DNA of 64,000 nt from Phoronis australis. Taxonomy: Eukaryota > Phoronida > Phoronidae. The notes beneath the pieces are model-generated. The model saw nothing but the letters and a program-made list of their open reading frames with translations, ran no database searches and had not been told where the DNA came from. Shown here one piece after another: positions 11,424 through 22,029 of the stretch. The stretch's first letter is position 1; every line of letters starts with the position of its first letter. The stretch covers positions 87,294 to 151,293 of the forward strand of contig NMRA01000619.1 of the NCBI GenBank assembly GCA_002633005.1. Direction: 5' to 3'. The position numbers and the translations under genes were made by a program.

Positions 11424-12898
11424 CTGTATTCGCCGTAATAACCGCCCATGCCCCTATAAGCGCCCCTCACGCGTTTTCAGACTTTGCTAAAATAAGCGCC
11501 CAGTCCACGAACATGTACGTGCGAAAAATGCCTTACTTACAGTCCTGAAATTCTACAGTAACGTCTTCAATTTATCATTAATATCTGACAGTCATGAAAA
11601 AAATCATTGTGCGCAGAATTTGTAGACCACAAGCCTCGTCGCTATGTCGGTATTTAGCCGTGACTATACACTTCAAACTTCCGCCATGCCTCAAAACAAA
11701 CACAAAAGTTCTGCTGATATTGCGAGGACCAATGGTCTGGCCTTTCAGAATACTGAGAAGTAGTGTACTTGTATACGGGATTGTTTTGTATATATTTCCT
11801 GCTTTCAACAGGAATCCAAATTTCTTTGTAGGCCTACAAGTGAATACCGTGAATCAAAGACTAATAAAAAGCTTGGCCAGTGTTAAAAGCACGTGGCTAG
11901 GAAGCGCACGCTACATACATGAAACTGTCATCAAATACATTAGTCGGGAACTATCCATTCATGAAACGGGTAGCATAGCATCGGCAAGAAATGAATATTG
12001 GCACTAATTTCCAACAGTATATATTATAAAAAATGTTTGCGTTATTTTTAAGATAAATTGTTTAATTATCCAAAATTGGTGTTTTTAAGCCAGATATCCG
12101 ATAAAATGACCACTGACAGTGAATGCTTACGCACCCTTACACCGAAAAATAACTGTCAGATAGTCATGTACGATGCATCCAGCCACATGGCGACTAATAT
12201 GGCCTTACCGAGACAAATGTCAAACGTTTTTAGCACATGAGACTGGCAAGAGCTGAATGAAACACGCTCTGGTTTAGGCCTACTGCTTGTGCAAATTTCT
12301 TTGGATACAATGCACATCTAGCTCGTTAGATTGCGTGGCTCTAGCCGAAAGACGGTATCTGCTCTGGTGACACGCATGCGCTCGCTTACTCACTAATGCA
12401 GACAACTTCATAACAAACGTCACGTGACAACAACATGTGTGTTCGTCCAGACATTTTTCTCATGTTGCCGATCACACATGTAGATGGCACAATGTACTAG
12501 CACAGATTTGTACTTAAACCTGGGGTGATCCCTACTCCACGGGAACTTAAAAATCTAAGGGACGCTACTTACAAAACTTAAGGAGGATTTCAGGTAATTT
12601 GCTTGAGTCAAAACTGTCTTATTTTTATTCAAGCACTCGCCATATCGACGATTGCGAGGCAAGCAGTTGGCGAGTTTTCGCCCTGGGATTTCAGCACAAT
12701 TTTCTGATAGCAATGCAAAACAGTATTGTAGAATGTCTTTTCATAGATTACAGATATGTCACAGAGCGTAAATATGACGAGTCTTAGCTTCTGATTTCAC
12801 CCGTTTCGGAGACCGGGTTTCAATGGCCTTGGGTTAAGCGCCACCCCCCCGAAACGAACTTTTCTAAGCGCCCTGGGTGGTTATTACGGCGAATACGG
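11424..12898 (+). mobile_element. TA-target TIR element, family 2 (copy 1)
   Basis: A 1475-bp element has the inverted termini CTGTATTCGCCGTAATAACC and GGTTATTACGGCGAATACGG, flanked by TA at 11422-11423 and 12899-12900. Subterminal AACCGCCCA and AAGCGCCC motifs resemble those of family 1, although the TIRs differ. The internal open frames are short and unlike any transposase, so it is non-autonomous. An inverted relative lies at 20327-21786 and a partial one at 25454-25876. Confidence 0.88.
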
Positions 12899-12900
12899 TA

Positions 12901-13345
12901 TGTTAACGATGTCATTGGATTCAGGACTGTGGCATCATCAACAGAAAATACAATGAGATTTCTGTAGCTCTGTTAATAATGTCACTGGTTCACTATGACA
13001 TAAATAGAACAGTCAGGTCTCGTTGCCTATTTCAACTCTGCAAATGATGTCACCGGTTCCATGACTGTGATAGCATCAACAGAACATTAGATATGAATCA
13101 CCTACAACAACTCTGTCGATGATGACATAACATTTAGTGTGTATTGCCTGTCAGTAGCCATGAAAATGATGACACTGACACAGTTGCTACATTAAAAATT
13201 GAATTTCCTTTTTGCCATTAAACAACACACTGGTCACCTCGAACCATAGAATATCAACAAGACATGAAGTATCTTTAATAATGAAATGAAAATGTTGGGA
13301 CTTACTCTTTAACAAAACAGATGTGCACCCAAGATGAGGACCAAC
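12901..13345. repeat. Degenerate minisatellite in the TMC intron
   Basis: Loosely repeated words (GATGTCACTGGTTC, CATCAACAGAACAT, AACTCTG) recur at 60-135 bp spacing and match words found at 11083-11180. The family 2 element and the SINE therefore appear to have inserted into one older repeat tract. No coding exon is seen. Confidence 0.5.
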
Positions 13346-13349
13346 TTAC

Positions 13350-13495
13350 CTGTGTCCCAGGATAATAAGACAGAATAGAAAATAGCCGCCCGTGGTGCAG
13401 ATGTAAGCAAACCGCATGTCGTACTTGGAGTTGAGGATTTGGATTATCTGGTTAGTGTAGTAACCATAGTACATCTCTGTCTGGTTAAACCAACC
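13350..13495 (-). CDS. TMC: TMC-like channel, exon with membrane segment 2
   Basis: This is the most 3' exon seen of a transmembrane channel-like gene. It starts after a CCTCCAG acceptor in phase 0 and ends at CACAG/GTAAGT in phase 2 (146 bp). The peptide contains GWFNQTEMYYGYYTNQI and YICTTGGYFLFCLIILG, matching the TMC family's extracellular 'MYYGYY' block followed by the second membrane helix. The phase fits the upstream exon exactly, giving a continuous LLTGG-GWFNQ junction. TMC proteins are multi-pass membrane proteins; TMC1 and TMC2 form the hair-cell mechanotransduction channel, while the TMC5/7-type members are less well understood. The remaining two thirds of the channel should lie to the left but were not found. 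Confidence 0.88.
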
Positions 13496-13894
13496 CTGGA
13501 GGTGGTAGTCAAAATTAGGCCATATCCACTTAAGGATAGCTGCATACAATTTTGTGAACACAGCAAAAACTTAACAGTCAAGTAACAAATGGTACACAAC
13601 ATTTTTAGATCTTGAAAAATTCTATAGTAGCACCAGTCTATACATCAGCCAGTGATGAAAGGGCTTTAATCAACACGTGGCCTGCCACCAAAACTTATGA
13701 TAACTATATCCAACTTAATGAGATGCAGCAACTTTACCGATCGCTGAACATTTAGCTGTTCCGCGTTCAGTTCAGGCTTATTGTCCATCAACTGTGACAG
13801 CATTTATGCCACAAACTGCATCAAAATTACATTTATTTCATTTTCAAAAACGAGAAGAATAAGACAACAGGAAATATATTTATTGTTATTACCA

Positions 13895-14085
13895 TTACAC
13901 GAAGAGTAATTTAAATGAGTGTGTGTGTGTGTGTGTGTGTGAACGATTGTATACTAACTGTGGGAATGAGTGTGTAACACAGTGAACGAGTGTGAAAGTG
14001 CATGAACGAGTGTGGATAAGTCTGTTAACGAGTTTGTAAGTAGGTGAACGAGTGTGTAACTGTGTGTGAATGAGAGTGTCCACCC
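13895..14085. repeat. GT microsatellite and GAACGAGTGTG minisatellite
   Basis: A pure run of GT dinucleotides at about 13918-13941 is followed by repeats of an 11-18 bp unit around GAACGAGTGTG, lying in the intron between TMC exons. Open frames across it are artefacts of the repeat. Confidence 0.85.
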
Positions 14086-14153
14086 CTCTCTATTCGCCTA
14101 AAGCTTGAGAATTGTCAGGATAATTATAATGGTTAACATAAAAAACAACTTAC

Positions 14154-14426
14154 ACCCCCTGTGAGCAGCTCAATTCCTGTGAATGGCACGCTGTCGTTAT
14201 AACTACCCTGGTTGACAACCTCAAAGCGGTAGAGTAGCTGGGGAACGACCAGGAAGCCGACGACGACGAGAAACGTGGGAATATTTAAGAGGAAAAGCCA
14301 CTTGAGAAACTTGAAATAAGATGTGACACCGGTGCCAAACAGACCCTCGATGGTCTTAAGGTGGCCAGTCCAAAAGCGGAAGAAGTAAGCAAAGTTACGC
14401 AGGCTTTCTTTAAAGTGAGTCCAACG
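14154..14426 (-). CDS. TMC: TMC-like channel, exon with membrane segment 1
   Basis: This 273-bp, phase 0-0 exon lies between a TTTTGTGGCAG acceptor and a GGT/GTAAGT donor. The 91 residues include LKTIEGLFGTGV and SYFKFLKWLFLLN, the TMC signature immediately before and within the first membrane helix. The hydrophobic run ends at VVPQLL, and the exon closes with FTGIELLTGG. The IEG-FGTGV form, rather than the IES-FGSSV form of TMC1/2/3, points to the TMC4-8 side of the family, close to TMC5/7. Upstream it joins the 82-bp exon at 16262-16343; downstream it joins 13350-13495. Confidence 0.92.
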
Positions 14427-14572
14427 CTGCCACAAAAGGAAAAAAGAAGGACATTAGTCTTAAAATAAACATCCGAGCAAGCCCAAACGGGTAAATGAGG
14501 TGTTGCAAGTTCCAGATGACTATAAAATCAACAGGATTTAAATCTTAGTAACATGTGTTAAACAAAACTTAA

Positions 14573-16250
14573 AGGAGAATGCCCTCCAAAAAACAACTTA
14601 TTTGGTATCAGTTTGAGTAGTTCCATTCGATAACAGCAAGTACAGCTATTTTGCCCGACACCTGACGGCAAACGGAGGTGTTGAAATTAGCCAATGACAC
14701 CAGAGGTTCGAATGCAGTCTGTTCAGCAGTTCACAACACGCTTACTAGAGTCAGCTTATCACTTGAATTCATAGTTTTACACCAATAAATCATCAAAATT
14801 CGATGTAAAACCCTTACAAATACATCGAGTCATGGAACAAATATGTTATTTTATTTCACTGTTACAGATTTTTAGGTATTTAAATGTACTGTAGGCTACA
14901 AAGTTCGGTAGGCCAAGGTCGGTCACAGGAGTTTGGGGTCTGTTCGGTGATAAATTCAAATTATTCATCCGTGAAACACAGACAGGAGAACACAGCTGTG
15001 TGTTGTTATTTTAGACTTGTGATTTTTTTCAGTTCTTAACACACAAAATGCTTGTTATCCCGGCCAGTGGCTCAGAACCCAATCAGGCCCATGGCGGCCG
15101 GACTGAAGACATCATGAACATAAACCAGCCAAAGTTGGAAACTTCCAGTCACGAAAAGACTATATTAGTGAGCCAAAGAAAAAAATGTACACATGATTAT
15201 TTTGGTGAATTAGCTGCAAAACTGCAAATCTACTTACTAGCTCATTGGGGACCCTTCCACAAAACCGTGAGGGTAAGTTGTGCAGTAACAATGATTCAAA
15301 TAATGTATATGAATATCTAAATAAAGATTCCCCTAACATTTGACCATAGAATATAAACTCAATTTATTGTTTCACAACCGCTTCCTGTCAGCAAACACTG
15401 AATTAGCATGCGCTCACACGGCCTCGGTGCACAGTCAATTAGTTCATTGCATATCTAAAGCCAGTAATGCAGTGATTTATTCATTGCTGGCTTCTCAAAA
15501 CATTTGCACTCACAAACACTCCAAGGCATTACAAATTGTATCTAATGAGCACGTGCACAGACAACGAAACATATGGATAATTCCGAAACCGTTTGAATGA
15601 CTTATGGTGTCAGTGAGCTAACTGCACAATAATGGAAACAAATGACGCTTGCGTTTGCTGCCACAAAATTCCGCAAGTGAAACGCCTTCTTGGAGAAGCG
15701 CAGCTGTGTCTCACGGACCATCCTGATTTTGCACCGCATCTAAAAAAGGTGTGCTTACGACGTTTTTAGGGCTGAGAAAAAGTTCTGGCAAAAACATCCT
15801 CCACCCAGAGGACCAAACAGAAGCCTCACGAACGAGTCAGTCATCAAACAGGTAATATAAAACGTTATATTCTCACGTCTTGAATTAATTGTAATTGTTT
15901 ATGTTTTCATGGCCAACTACAATTCTCTATAATCAAAAACTGATCAACAACCGATCCAGCAAAATGCAGGTCACTGACAGACACGGAGAAGTTTCACGGC
16001 CTCATACTAGGTATTAACGGTGTATTTTTCATTCTTCACTACTGTGAGCCAATTCCGAAGCATTATGGGCTCTCGAGGAAATCGACAAAACGATATACGC
16101 ACTTTCCCTGCAGCTTCATAATTCTCACAAGCAAAAACGATACACCACACCATAGCGGCACTCACTACTGAAGTCGCTGTGTCCTTCCTCACAGGTTAAC
16201 GCGGCACCTCTCAGCGAAAAAAGATTAATTAAATCGTGTGGCATTCTCTT
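14573..16250 (+). mobile_element. TTAA-target TIR element (copy A), abutting a TMC splice donor
   Basis: A 1678-bp element has the termini AGGAGAATGCC and GGCATTCTCTT, flanked by TTAA at 14569-14572 and 16251-16254. TTAA duplications are characteristic of piggyBac and Kolobok superfamilies; the AGG-type ends fit Kolobok somewhat better, but no transposase is present. Copies B (18351-19826) and C (40006-44444) share internal sequence. The right TTAA lies inside the splice donor region of the TMC exon at 16262-16343. Confidence 0.85.
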
Positions 16251-16261
16251 TTAACACTTAC

Positions 16262-16343
16262 CACTGATGAACTGTATTTGAACTGTTTCCAGCATGTAAT
16301 CTTCCGAACTTTTCTTTTTGACGAGCTCTTCAGTAGAGCTTTC
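16262..16343 (-). CDS. TMC: TMC-like channel, short linker exon
   Basis: I inferred this 82-bp exon from phase. The upstream exon ends in phase 2 and the next begins in phase 0, so one exon of 1+3n bases is required between them. Exactly one good candidate exists: acceptor ATTCTGTCTTTGCAG, donor GTG/GTAAGTG, 82 bp, open throughout, with basic residues (KRKVRKITCWKQFKYSS). TMC proteins have a basic, W/F-containing linker at this point just before the first membrane helix. The exon is too small to stand out as an open frame. Its donor lies only seven bases from the TTAA duplication of the neighbouring transposon. Confidence 0.78.
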
Positions 16344-16592
16344 CTGCAAAGACAGAATATCTGCAGGCCGCAAAAACTTCTTTACATAACGATAAGGCCA
16401 GAAAATAAACACAAATTATTTCAGATAGGTAGCTTTCTGTTCTGACTCTATTTAAGTAATGAGAGTGAATTTTTTCCATGAGCACCTCCAAGTGAATGTC
16501 AAGTCTTTGATTGAATTTTCAATTTAACACTACACAAAACCATCCCCTTCCTCCGCTTAAAACATTCCCTGCTTCCCCTTATGCCAACTAAT

Positions 16593-16808
16593 ATTACCCT
16601 GACTTCACCATTCTGATGTAACCTCAACACAGTCATGGTCCTGAGTTGTTAGTGCCTTTCCAACTCATCCCTCCCCCTCTCCTTATACCCATTAGCACCA
16701 ACCTGCCTCAACACTGTCAAGGTCTTAAGTAGTTACCNTATACCCACTAGCACCAAGCTACCTCAACACTGTCACTGTCTTAAGTAGTTACCCCCCCCAC
16801 GTATAACC
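16593..16808 (-). repeat. Tandem copies of the tail of the adjacent TMC exon
   Basis: Three degraded copies of the 3' end of the exon at 16821-16969, with its donor region, lie just downstream of it in the intron. The shared word (plus strand) CCTCAACA falls at 16622, 16706, 16761 and, in the true exon, 16844. The 16593-16670 copy matches the exon closely (TTCTGATGTAACCTCAACAC, then AGTCATGGTCCTGAGTTGTT). An N at 16738 marks an uncertain base. Confidence 0.75.
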
Positions 16809-16820
16809 TCTAGCACCAAC

Positions 16821-16969
16821 CTGACTTCTTTCTTCTGATGTAACCTCAACATAGTCATGGTCTTCAGTTGTTTCTGCCTCTCCAAATCATCTTCAGGTTC
16901 TTCACCATCCACTACGTCAGCGTCTTCATGGGCCCACGCATCCAATAACGCCTGCGCACTTTCTCCACC
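16821..16969 (-). CDS. TMC: TMC-like channel, cytoplasmic N-terminal exon
   Basis: This exon starts at TTGCCAG/GGTGGAG in phase 0 and ends at GTCAG/GTTGGT in phase 2 (149 bp). It encodes an acidic stretch (HEDADVVDGEEPEDDLERQ) followed by LKTMTMLRLHQKKEVR. TMC proteins have a comparable motif (M-P-M-S-L-x-E-K-R-x-x-R) in the cytoplasmic region before the membrane domain. The donor GTTGGT is weak. An alternative donor a few codons on (GAG/GTTATA) is possible but would break phase with the 82-bp exon. The tail of this exon is copied in the downstream intron. Confidence 0.8.
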
Positions 16970-17044
16970 CTGGCAATAAATTATGTAAGTATCAAAATTG
17001 ATTGTAATATGTTGAGGATGATAACAACGAGAAGAAAATATCAA

Positions 17045-18346
17045 TTGTATCCATTTGGACTAGTAACCAGAGTGCTTAAGGTTATCTCAAACCTTATTCA
17101 CAAAAATTGGCCATTTTTACAATATTTCACGTGTCCAGCAAAATACTTTATCTTCACTCTCAGGGAACTTTAAATACAAAATATATATCTAGTAGCTAGA
17201 AAAAAGATTTAGCAAAACCGCATTGGAAGTGCACAACCGTGTGGATATTAGTTTATTACTTATCTGAGGTCAAAGGTAACAAAGTTGTCACTGAAATCGA
17301 ATCTCCCGCCAGGTACAGAGCAGCTTCATATGTACCCACAGTTCTTTCATTCACCGAGTAGCCATAATATTGAGTCAATGAGGTGTACTTATGATAGAAC
17401 GGTGCCGGGGAAAACAAAGACAAAATGTAATTTTGATCCTGAGGGAGTTTTTACATGCATACAACGATTGAGAATGAATGCTACGAGCACGAGTTGCCTC
17501 ACACCTCTGCAGACATGAACACAGCAAATTGTGAAAAGAAATCCTCACCCAAATTCCTTAATTAAGTAAGTAAATTAACATTTCGCTGTTTTGAGCTCAT
17601 GCTAACGACATGCTTTAACCACCGACTCGATTTTCGGTATTCATTTCTTTCTTAGTTTCATATCAGCCTAGCGGCAAGTGATGTGTACAGACTATGTGTG
17701 TAACAATGAGCTGAGACCTACCTTTAAGTACGTCAAACAACAGTAACTGTTGATCCCACCTCATGGCTGGGGACGGTACGTTTTAATGATAATTAAGTTA
17801 ATTACGCACTGCTAATTCAGTTGACATTGCACGTGAAGGTTGAAATAGCTAACATGGTTAAGACATGTATAGGTTATATTTACTGGAAACAAGTTTCCAA
17901 CAAATAATTAACCGAAGACTTAGAGATTTTCACTCGTCCCCATTTAATCGACTTTTTCTTGGCTTCGGCAAATCAACTTTATTTGAACTTTACTTAGGAA
18001 CACGAGTTCATGAAAACAGCTCGGTGGATTTCGCTGAAACTTTCCAAATTAATATTTATTCATCAATCTCAAAAACGCTGTTACCATTTTCAATATAAAG
18101 GCCTAGTTTGTGCATTACATAACAAAGACGAATACAACTTTATTTTTAAAAAAAATACCTTACTTAGGTTTTGCGAGTTGATTTGCCATAGAAACCAGAT
18201 GAAAAGACTAATCGAAAATTCCTACTAGAGTTTTTGATGTAAATAGTGAAGTTTCATTTAAAGAAGGTTTCATTAAAATCGGCTGAGGGGTTATTTTGCT
18301 ATGAATGTACCATTCTTAAAAATGAAATTTTGACTTAAAAAAGGTG
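17045..18346. other. TMC intron sequence, no recognisable feature
   Basis: AT-rich intronic sequence between a TMC exon and the TTAA element at 18351. Short open frames have no recognisable similarity and no splice context. Confidence 0.55.
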
Positions 18347-18350
18347 TTAA

Positions 18351-19826
18351 AGGAGCATGCCACCCAAAAAACAACCTAATTTGTATCAATTTAGATCAAG
18401 TAGTTCTACTCCATAACGACACGTGCGGTTGCGTTACCTGACACCTGACGGCAGACGGAGTTGTTGAACTTATCCAATTACGTCATCGGTTTCAACGCGT
18501 TCTGTTCAGCAGTTCACAGCACGGGTAACTGGTGTCAGCTTATCGCTTGGAGTCATCTTTTAGCACCAATAAATCATCAAAACTTCGATGTAAAACCCTT
18601 AGTTCTTACAAAAACGTGTCGTTTTATTTCGCTCTTACGGATTTATTGGTATTTGGACACACTGTAGCCTACAAAGTTCGGCAGGCCAATAAGGTCCGTA
18701 GCAGGAGTTTGGGGTGTGTGTCGGAGATAATTTCGAAGTATTTTCCGTGAGATACAGACAGGAGAACCTAGATCTGTGTTGTTTAGACTTGTGATTTTCT
18801 GATTTCTAAACACAAAACGCTTGTTATCCTGGCCAGTGGCTCGGAGCCCGATCAGGCCCTTCGCGGCCGGCCGGATTGACTCGTTAACCCGGCCAGTGGC
18901 TCGGAAACTGATCAGAAATCACAAAGAAACCAGCCAAAGTTCAGTGGAAACTAAACTTCCAATCAGGAAAAAAATATACTAGTTAGCCAAAGAAATGTGC
19001 ACGTGATTATGTTGGTGAATTAGCCACGAAACTGCAAATCTACTTACTCGTCGGGGGCCGCGAATTCAGTTCCGCTTTGGCCACAGCACCATCAGGGCAG
19101 AAGTTGTACATTGACAATCATAATTTGAGTAATGTAAATGCAAATAAAGATTCCCCTAACACCTGGTAATGGGGTGGAAATCGAGTTGTTTCACCACAGT
19201 TTCTGCCAGCAAACACTAAATTAGCATGAGCTCACACGACCTCGGTGCCCGTCAATTAGTTTCATTGCACCTAAAGCCGGTAACGCAGGTGATTTATTCA
19301 TTGCTGGCTTCTCAAATCATTTCGTGCACTCACGTTAAGTCTTATAGGCTATCAATTCCAACAGGAATACAGTGATGAAGGAATACTAGAGAGGCGCCGT
19401 GAACAAGCTCAGACAACGGAAGGTATGGAGTTATTTAGTAAGCCGGTATTCGTGAGGCACTGTCGACGTCGTCTGCAGGCCACAGACACGGAGATGTTTC
19501 ACGGCCTCATACTTGCTATTTACAGCGTACATTTCATTCTTCACCACCATGAGCCACTTCCTAAGCATTTCAGACTCTCGAGGACGTAAAAAAACGATAT
19601 ACTCGCTTTCCTCGCGGCTGCTTAGTTCGGACAAGCGGGAACGATACACCGCAACACAGCGGCATTCACTCTGCGAACCACTGACATCGCTAGTGTCGTT
19701 TCTCACCTTCGTCACAGCTTAACGCGACACCTCTTGGCAAGGTAAGGTCGACCGTATGCGAGGCGATGTGGAAATAGACCGATTAAGACGGCAAAAAAGA
19801 CTAATTAAATCGGGTGGCATTCGCCT
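18351..19826 (+). mobile_element. TTAA-target TIR element (copy B)
   Basis: Termini AGGAGCATGCCACCC and GGGTGGCATTCGCCT are flanked by TTAA at 18347-18350 and 19827-19830. Internal sequence parallels copy A (for example GTTATCCTGGCCAGTGGCTC and CATTGCTGGCTTCTCAAA). Its site GCTGGCTTCTC at about 19304 is unoccupied at the position where copy C carries the gag-only LTR element. No transposase is present. Confidence 0.87.
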
Positions 19827-19830
19827 TTAA

Positions 19831-20324
19831 CATAATAATAATGTGGCACATAAATTTAAACCTATTTTAATATTTCCCGGGTTTTTTCTTTCAGAAAATA
19901 CATAGTTTTATTAGTTGACAAAGCTTACTTTGTCCGATATACGACTTCGAATGGAGGCCACTAAATATGGTTTGAGGTAGCCTTAAAGTAGTCTCAAATA
20001 GAAACTTTATTTGCATGTCTGATACGTATCTGTGACATTGGGTATTTTACTGGTCAACCACGGATGAAGTCAACCGGTGTTTATAAATCCACTGAACATA
20101 AACACATGCTTTTACAACCATAACCAGCAGAAGTTCAGTCATTGTCTAAATGACAAAAACAGATTGTGATCACCATGGCCACTGCTCAGAACGTCCTCAA
20201 GTAGAAGACTATGTTTTACGGTTACAACTGTATTTCACTTTTCACACCTCGTAGAAGCTTATGGAGCAGCGGGCAGTTGACTTAATGGCATATCACGAGC
20301 AATGCTTTTAATGGCAAAATAACA
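19831..20324. other. TMC intron sequence between two transposons
   Basis: No open frame, repeat or splice-bounded exon was recognised between the TTAA element and the family 2 element. Confidence 0.5.
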
Positions 20325-20326
20325 TA

Positions 20327-21786
20327 CCGTATTCGACCTAATAAGCGCACAGGGCACTTAGAAAAATTCGTTTCAAGAGGAGCGCTTATTGTAGCCTAAA
20401 GCGGTTGAAACCAGACTTCCAAAACAGGTGAAATTAGAAGCTAGGATTCATCAAATTTACACTCTATGACGTATCTGTAACCTACAGTACACTTTCTATA
20501 AAATTGGGGTGCATTGCTATCAAACATTACGATCATTTTTCAAAAAATTGTGCTGAAATCCCAGGGCGAAGACTCACTGACTGATGCATCGCTGCCTCGC
20601 GATCGTCGATACGGCAACTTGAATTTGTGAATAAAAATAGTTTTGACTTAACAAATAACCTGAAGTCCTCCTTAAGTTTTCCAAATAGCGTCCTTAAGAT
20701 TTTTAAGTACCTGTTGAGTCGGAATTAACTGCAGATTAAGTACAAATCTGCACTACATTGTACCCCTCAACATAAGAAAAATGTGTGGACGAACACACGT
20801 TGTTGTCACGTGACATTTGTTTAGAAGTTCATCTGCGCGAGTCAGTGAGCAAGTGCGTGCGTGTCATCAGAGCTCATTTGCCAGAATAAACACAATGTAA
20901 CGATCTACTAGGTGTGCAATGTAATTAAAGAAATTAATACAAGCAATAAAGCAGAACGTGTTTTATTTAGCACTTGCTGGCCTCATCTGCTAAAAAACAT
21001 CCGAGAATAGTCTCGGTAAGGCTGATATTAAATGTTATTGAGTTGCCAGGTGACTGGATGCGTGACATTCTAACATATATTTTCTGGGAGATTCGGGGTG
21101 TAAGGGTTCGGATGTGTTTCACTATCAGTGGGTCATTTTGACTTTCAAAACACCAATTATGATTCATTTTAACAATTCCTCTTAAAAATAACGCAAAAGT
21201 TCTTTAGGGTGTTCAAAACTTTCAGAAATTAATGCTAATATTTATTTCTTGCCGACGCTATGCTACCCGTTTCATAAAAAGATAGTTCCCGACTAATGTC
21301 TTCGATGACAGGTACAAGTATGTAGCACGAGCTTCCTGGCCACATGCTTTTAACACTGGTCAAGTTTCTTATTAGTCCTCGATTCACAAGTTTCTTATTA
21401 GTCCTCGATTCACGGTTTTCATATGTGGAGGAAGATCTGTACAGGAAAGATACAATACAATCCCTTTGAGAAGTAAGCTGCGACTGTTCTGAAAGGCCAG
21501 AGCATCGGGAGACAAGTTCTTTGCAAGATCAGCAGAGCTTTCGCATTCTTTTTGAAGCAAAGCGGAAGTTTGAAGTGTATAGTCACGGCTTAATAGCGAC
21601 ATAGCAGCTAGGCCCGTGGTCTGTAAATTCCACGCACAATGATTTTTTCCAGGAATGTCCGATCTTATTGATAAAATAAAGACGTTACTGTAAAATTTTA
21701 GAACTGTAGGTAAGGCATTTTTCGCATATACACGTTCATGGGCTGGGTGCTTTTTGGGGCATGGGCACTTACTATGGCGAATACGG
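20327..21786 (-). mobile_element. TA-target TIR element, family 2 (copy 2, inverted)
   Basis: A 1460-bp element begins CCGTATTCGACCTAATAAGC and ends GGCGAATACGG, flanked by TA at 20325-20326 and 21787-21788. It is inverted relative to the copy at 11424-12898: its interior at about 21560-21660 is the reverse complement of 11590-11690. The 156-codon minus-strand open frame inside is not transposase-like. Confidence 0.83.
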
Positions 21787-22029
21787 TAGTTGTTCAATGA
21801 ACAAGTTTTTACGGATATGTCAGACCTTAGCAACAAGTTTGTGAAATCAGACAATCACCAACAAAACTAGACAATTTAATTTAAGAAACCACAAATAAAT
21901 GCCAAAACTTTTATTTTATTTTTCACTACTGCTCTGAATGCCCACCAATTTTGCAAACATTTGCTAATTACTTTCTTATGAAAAAAAAATAAATTCCACA
22001 TGTCCTAAATTGGAAATATCTTACCATAA

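Noticed and set aside
21384-21854. 156-codon minus-strand frame as a gene
   Set aside because: It lies across a family 2 transposon and has no recognisable domain; the equivalent region in the other copy is not conserved as a frame.
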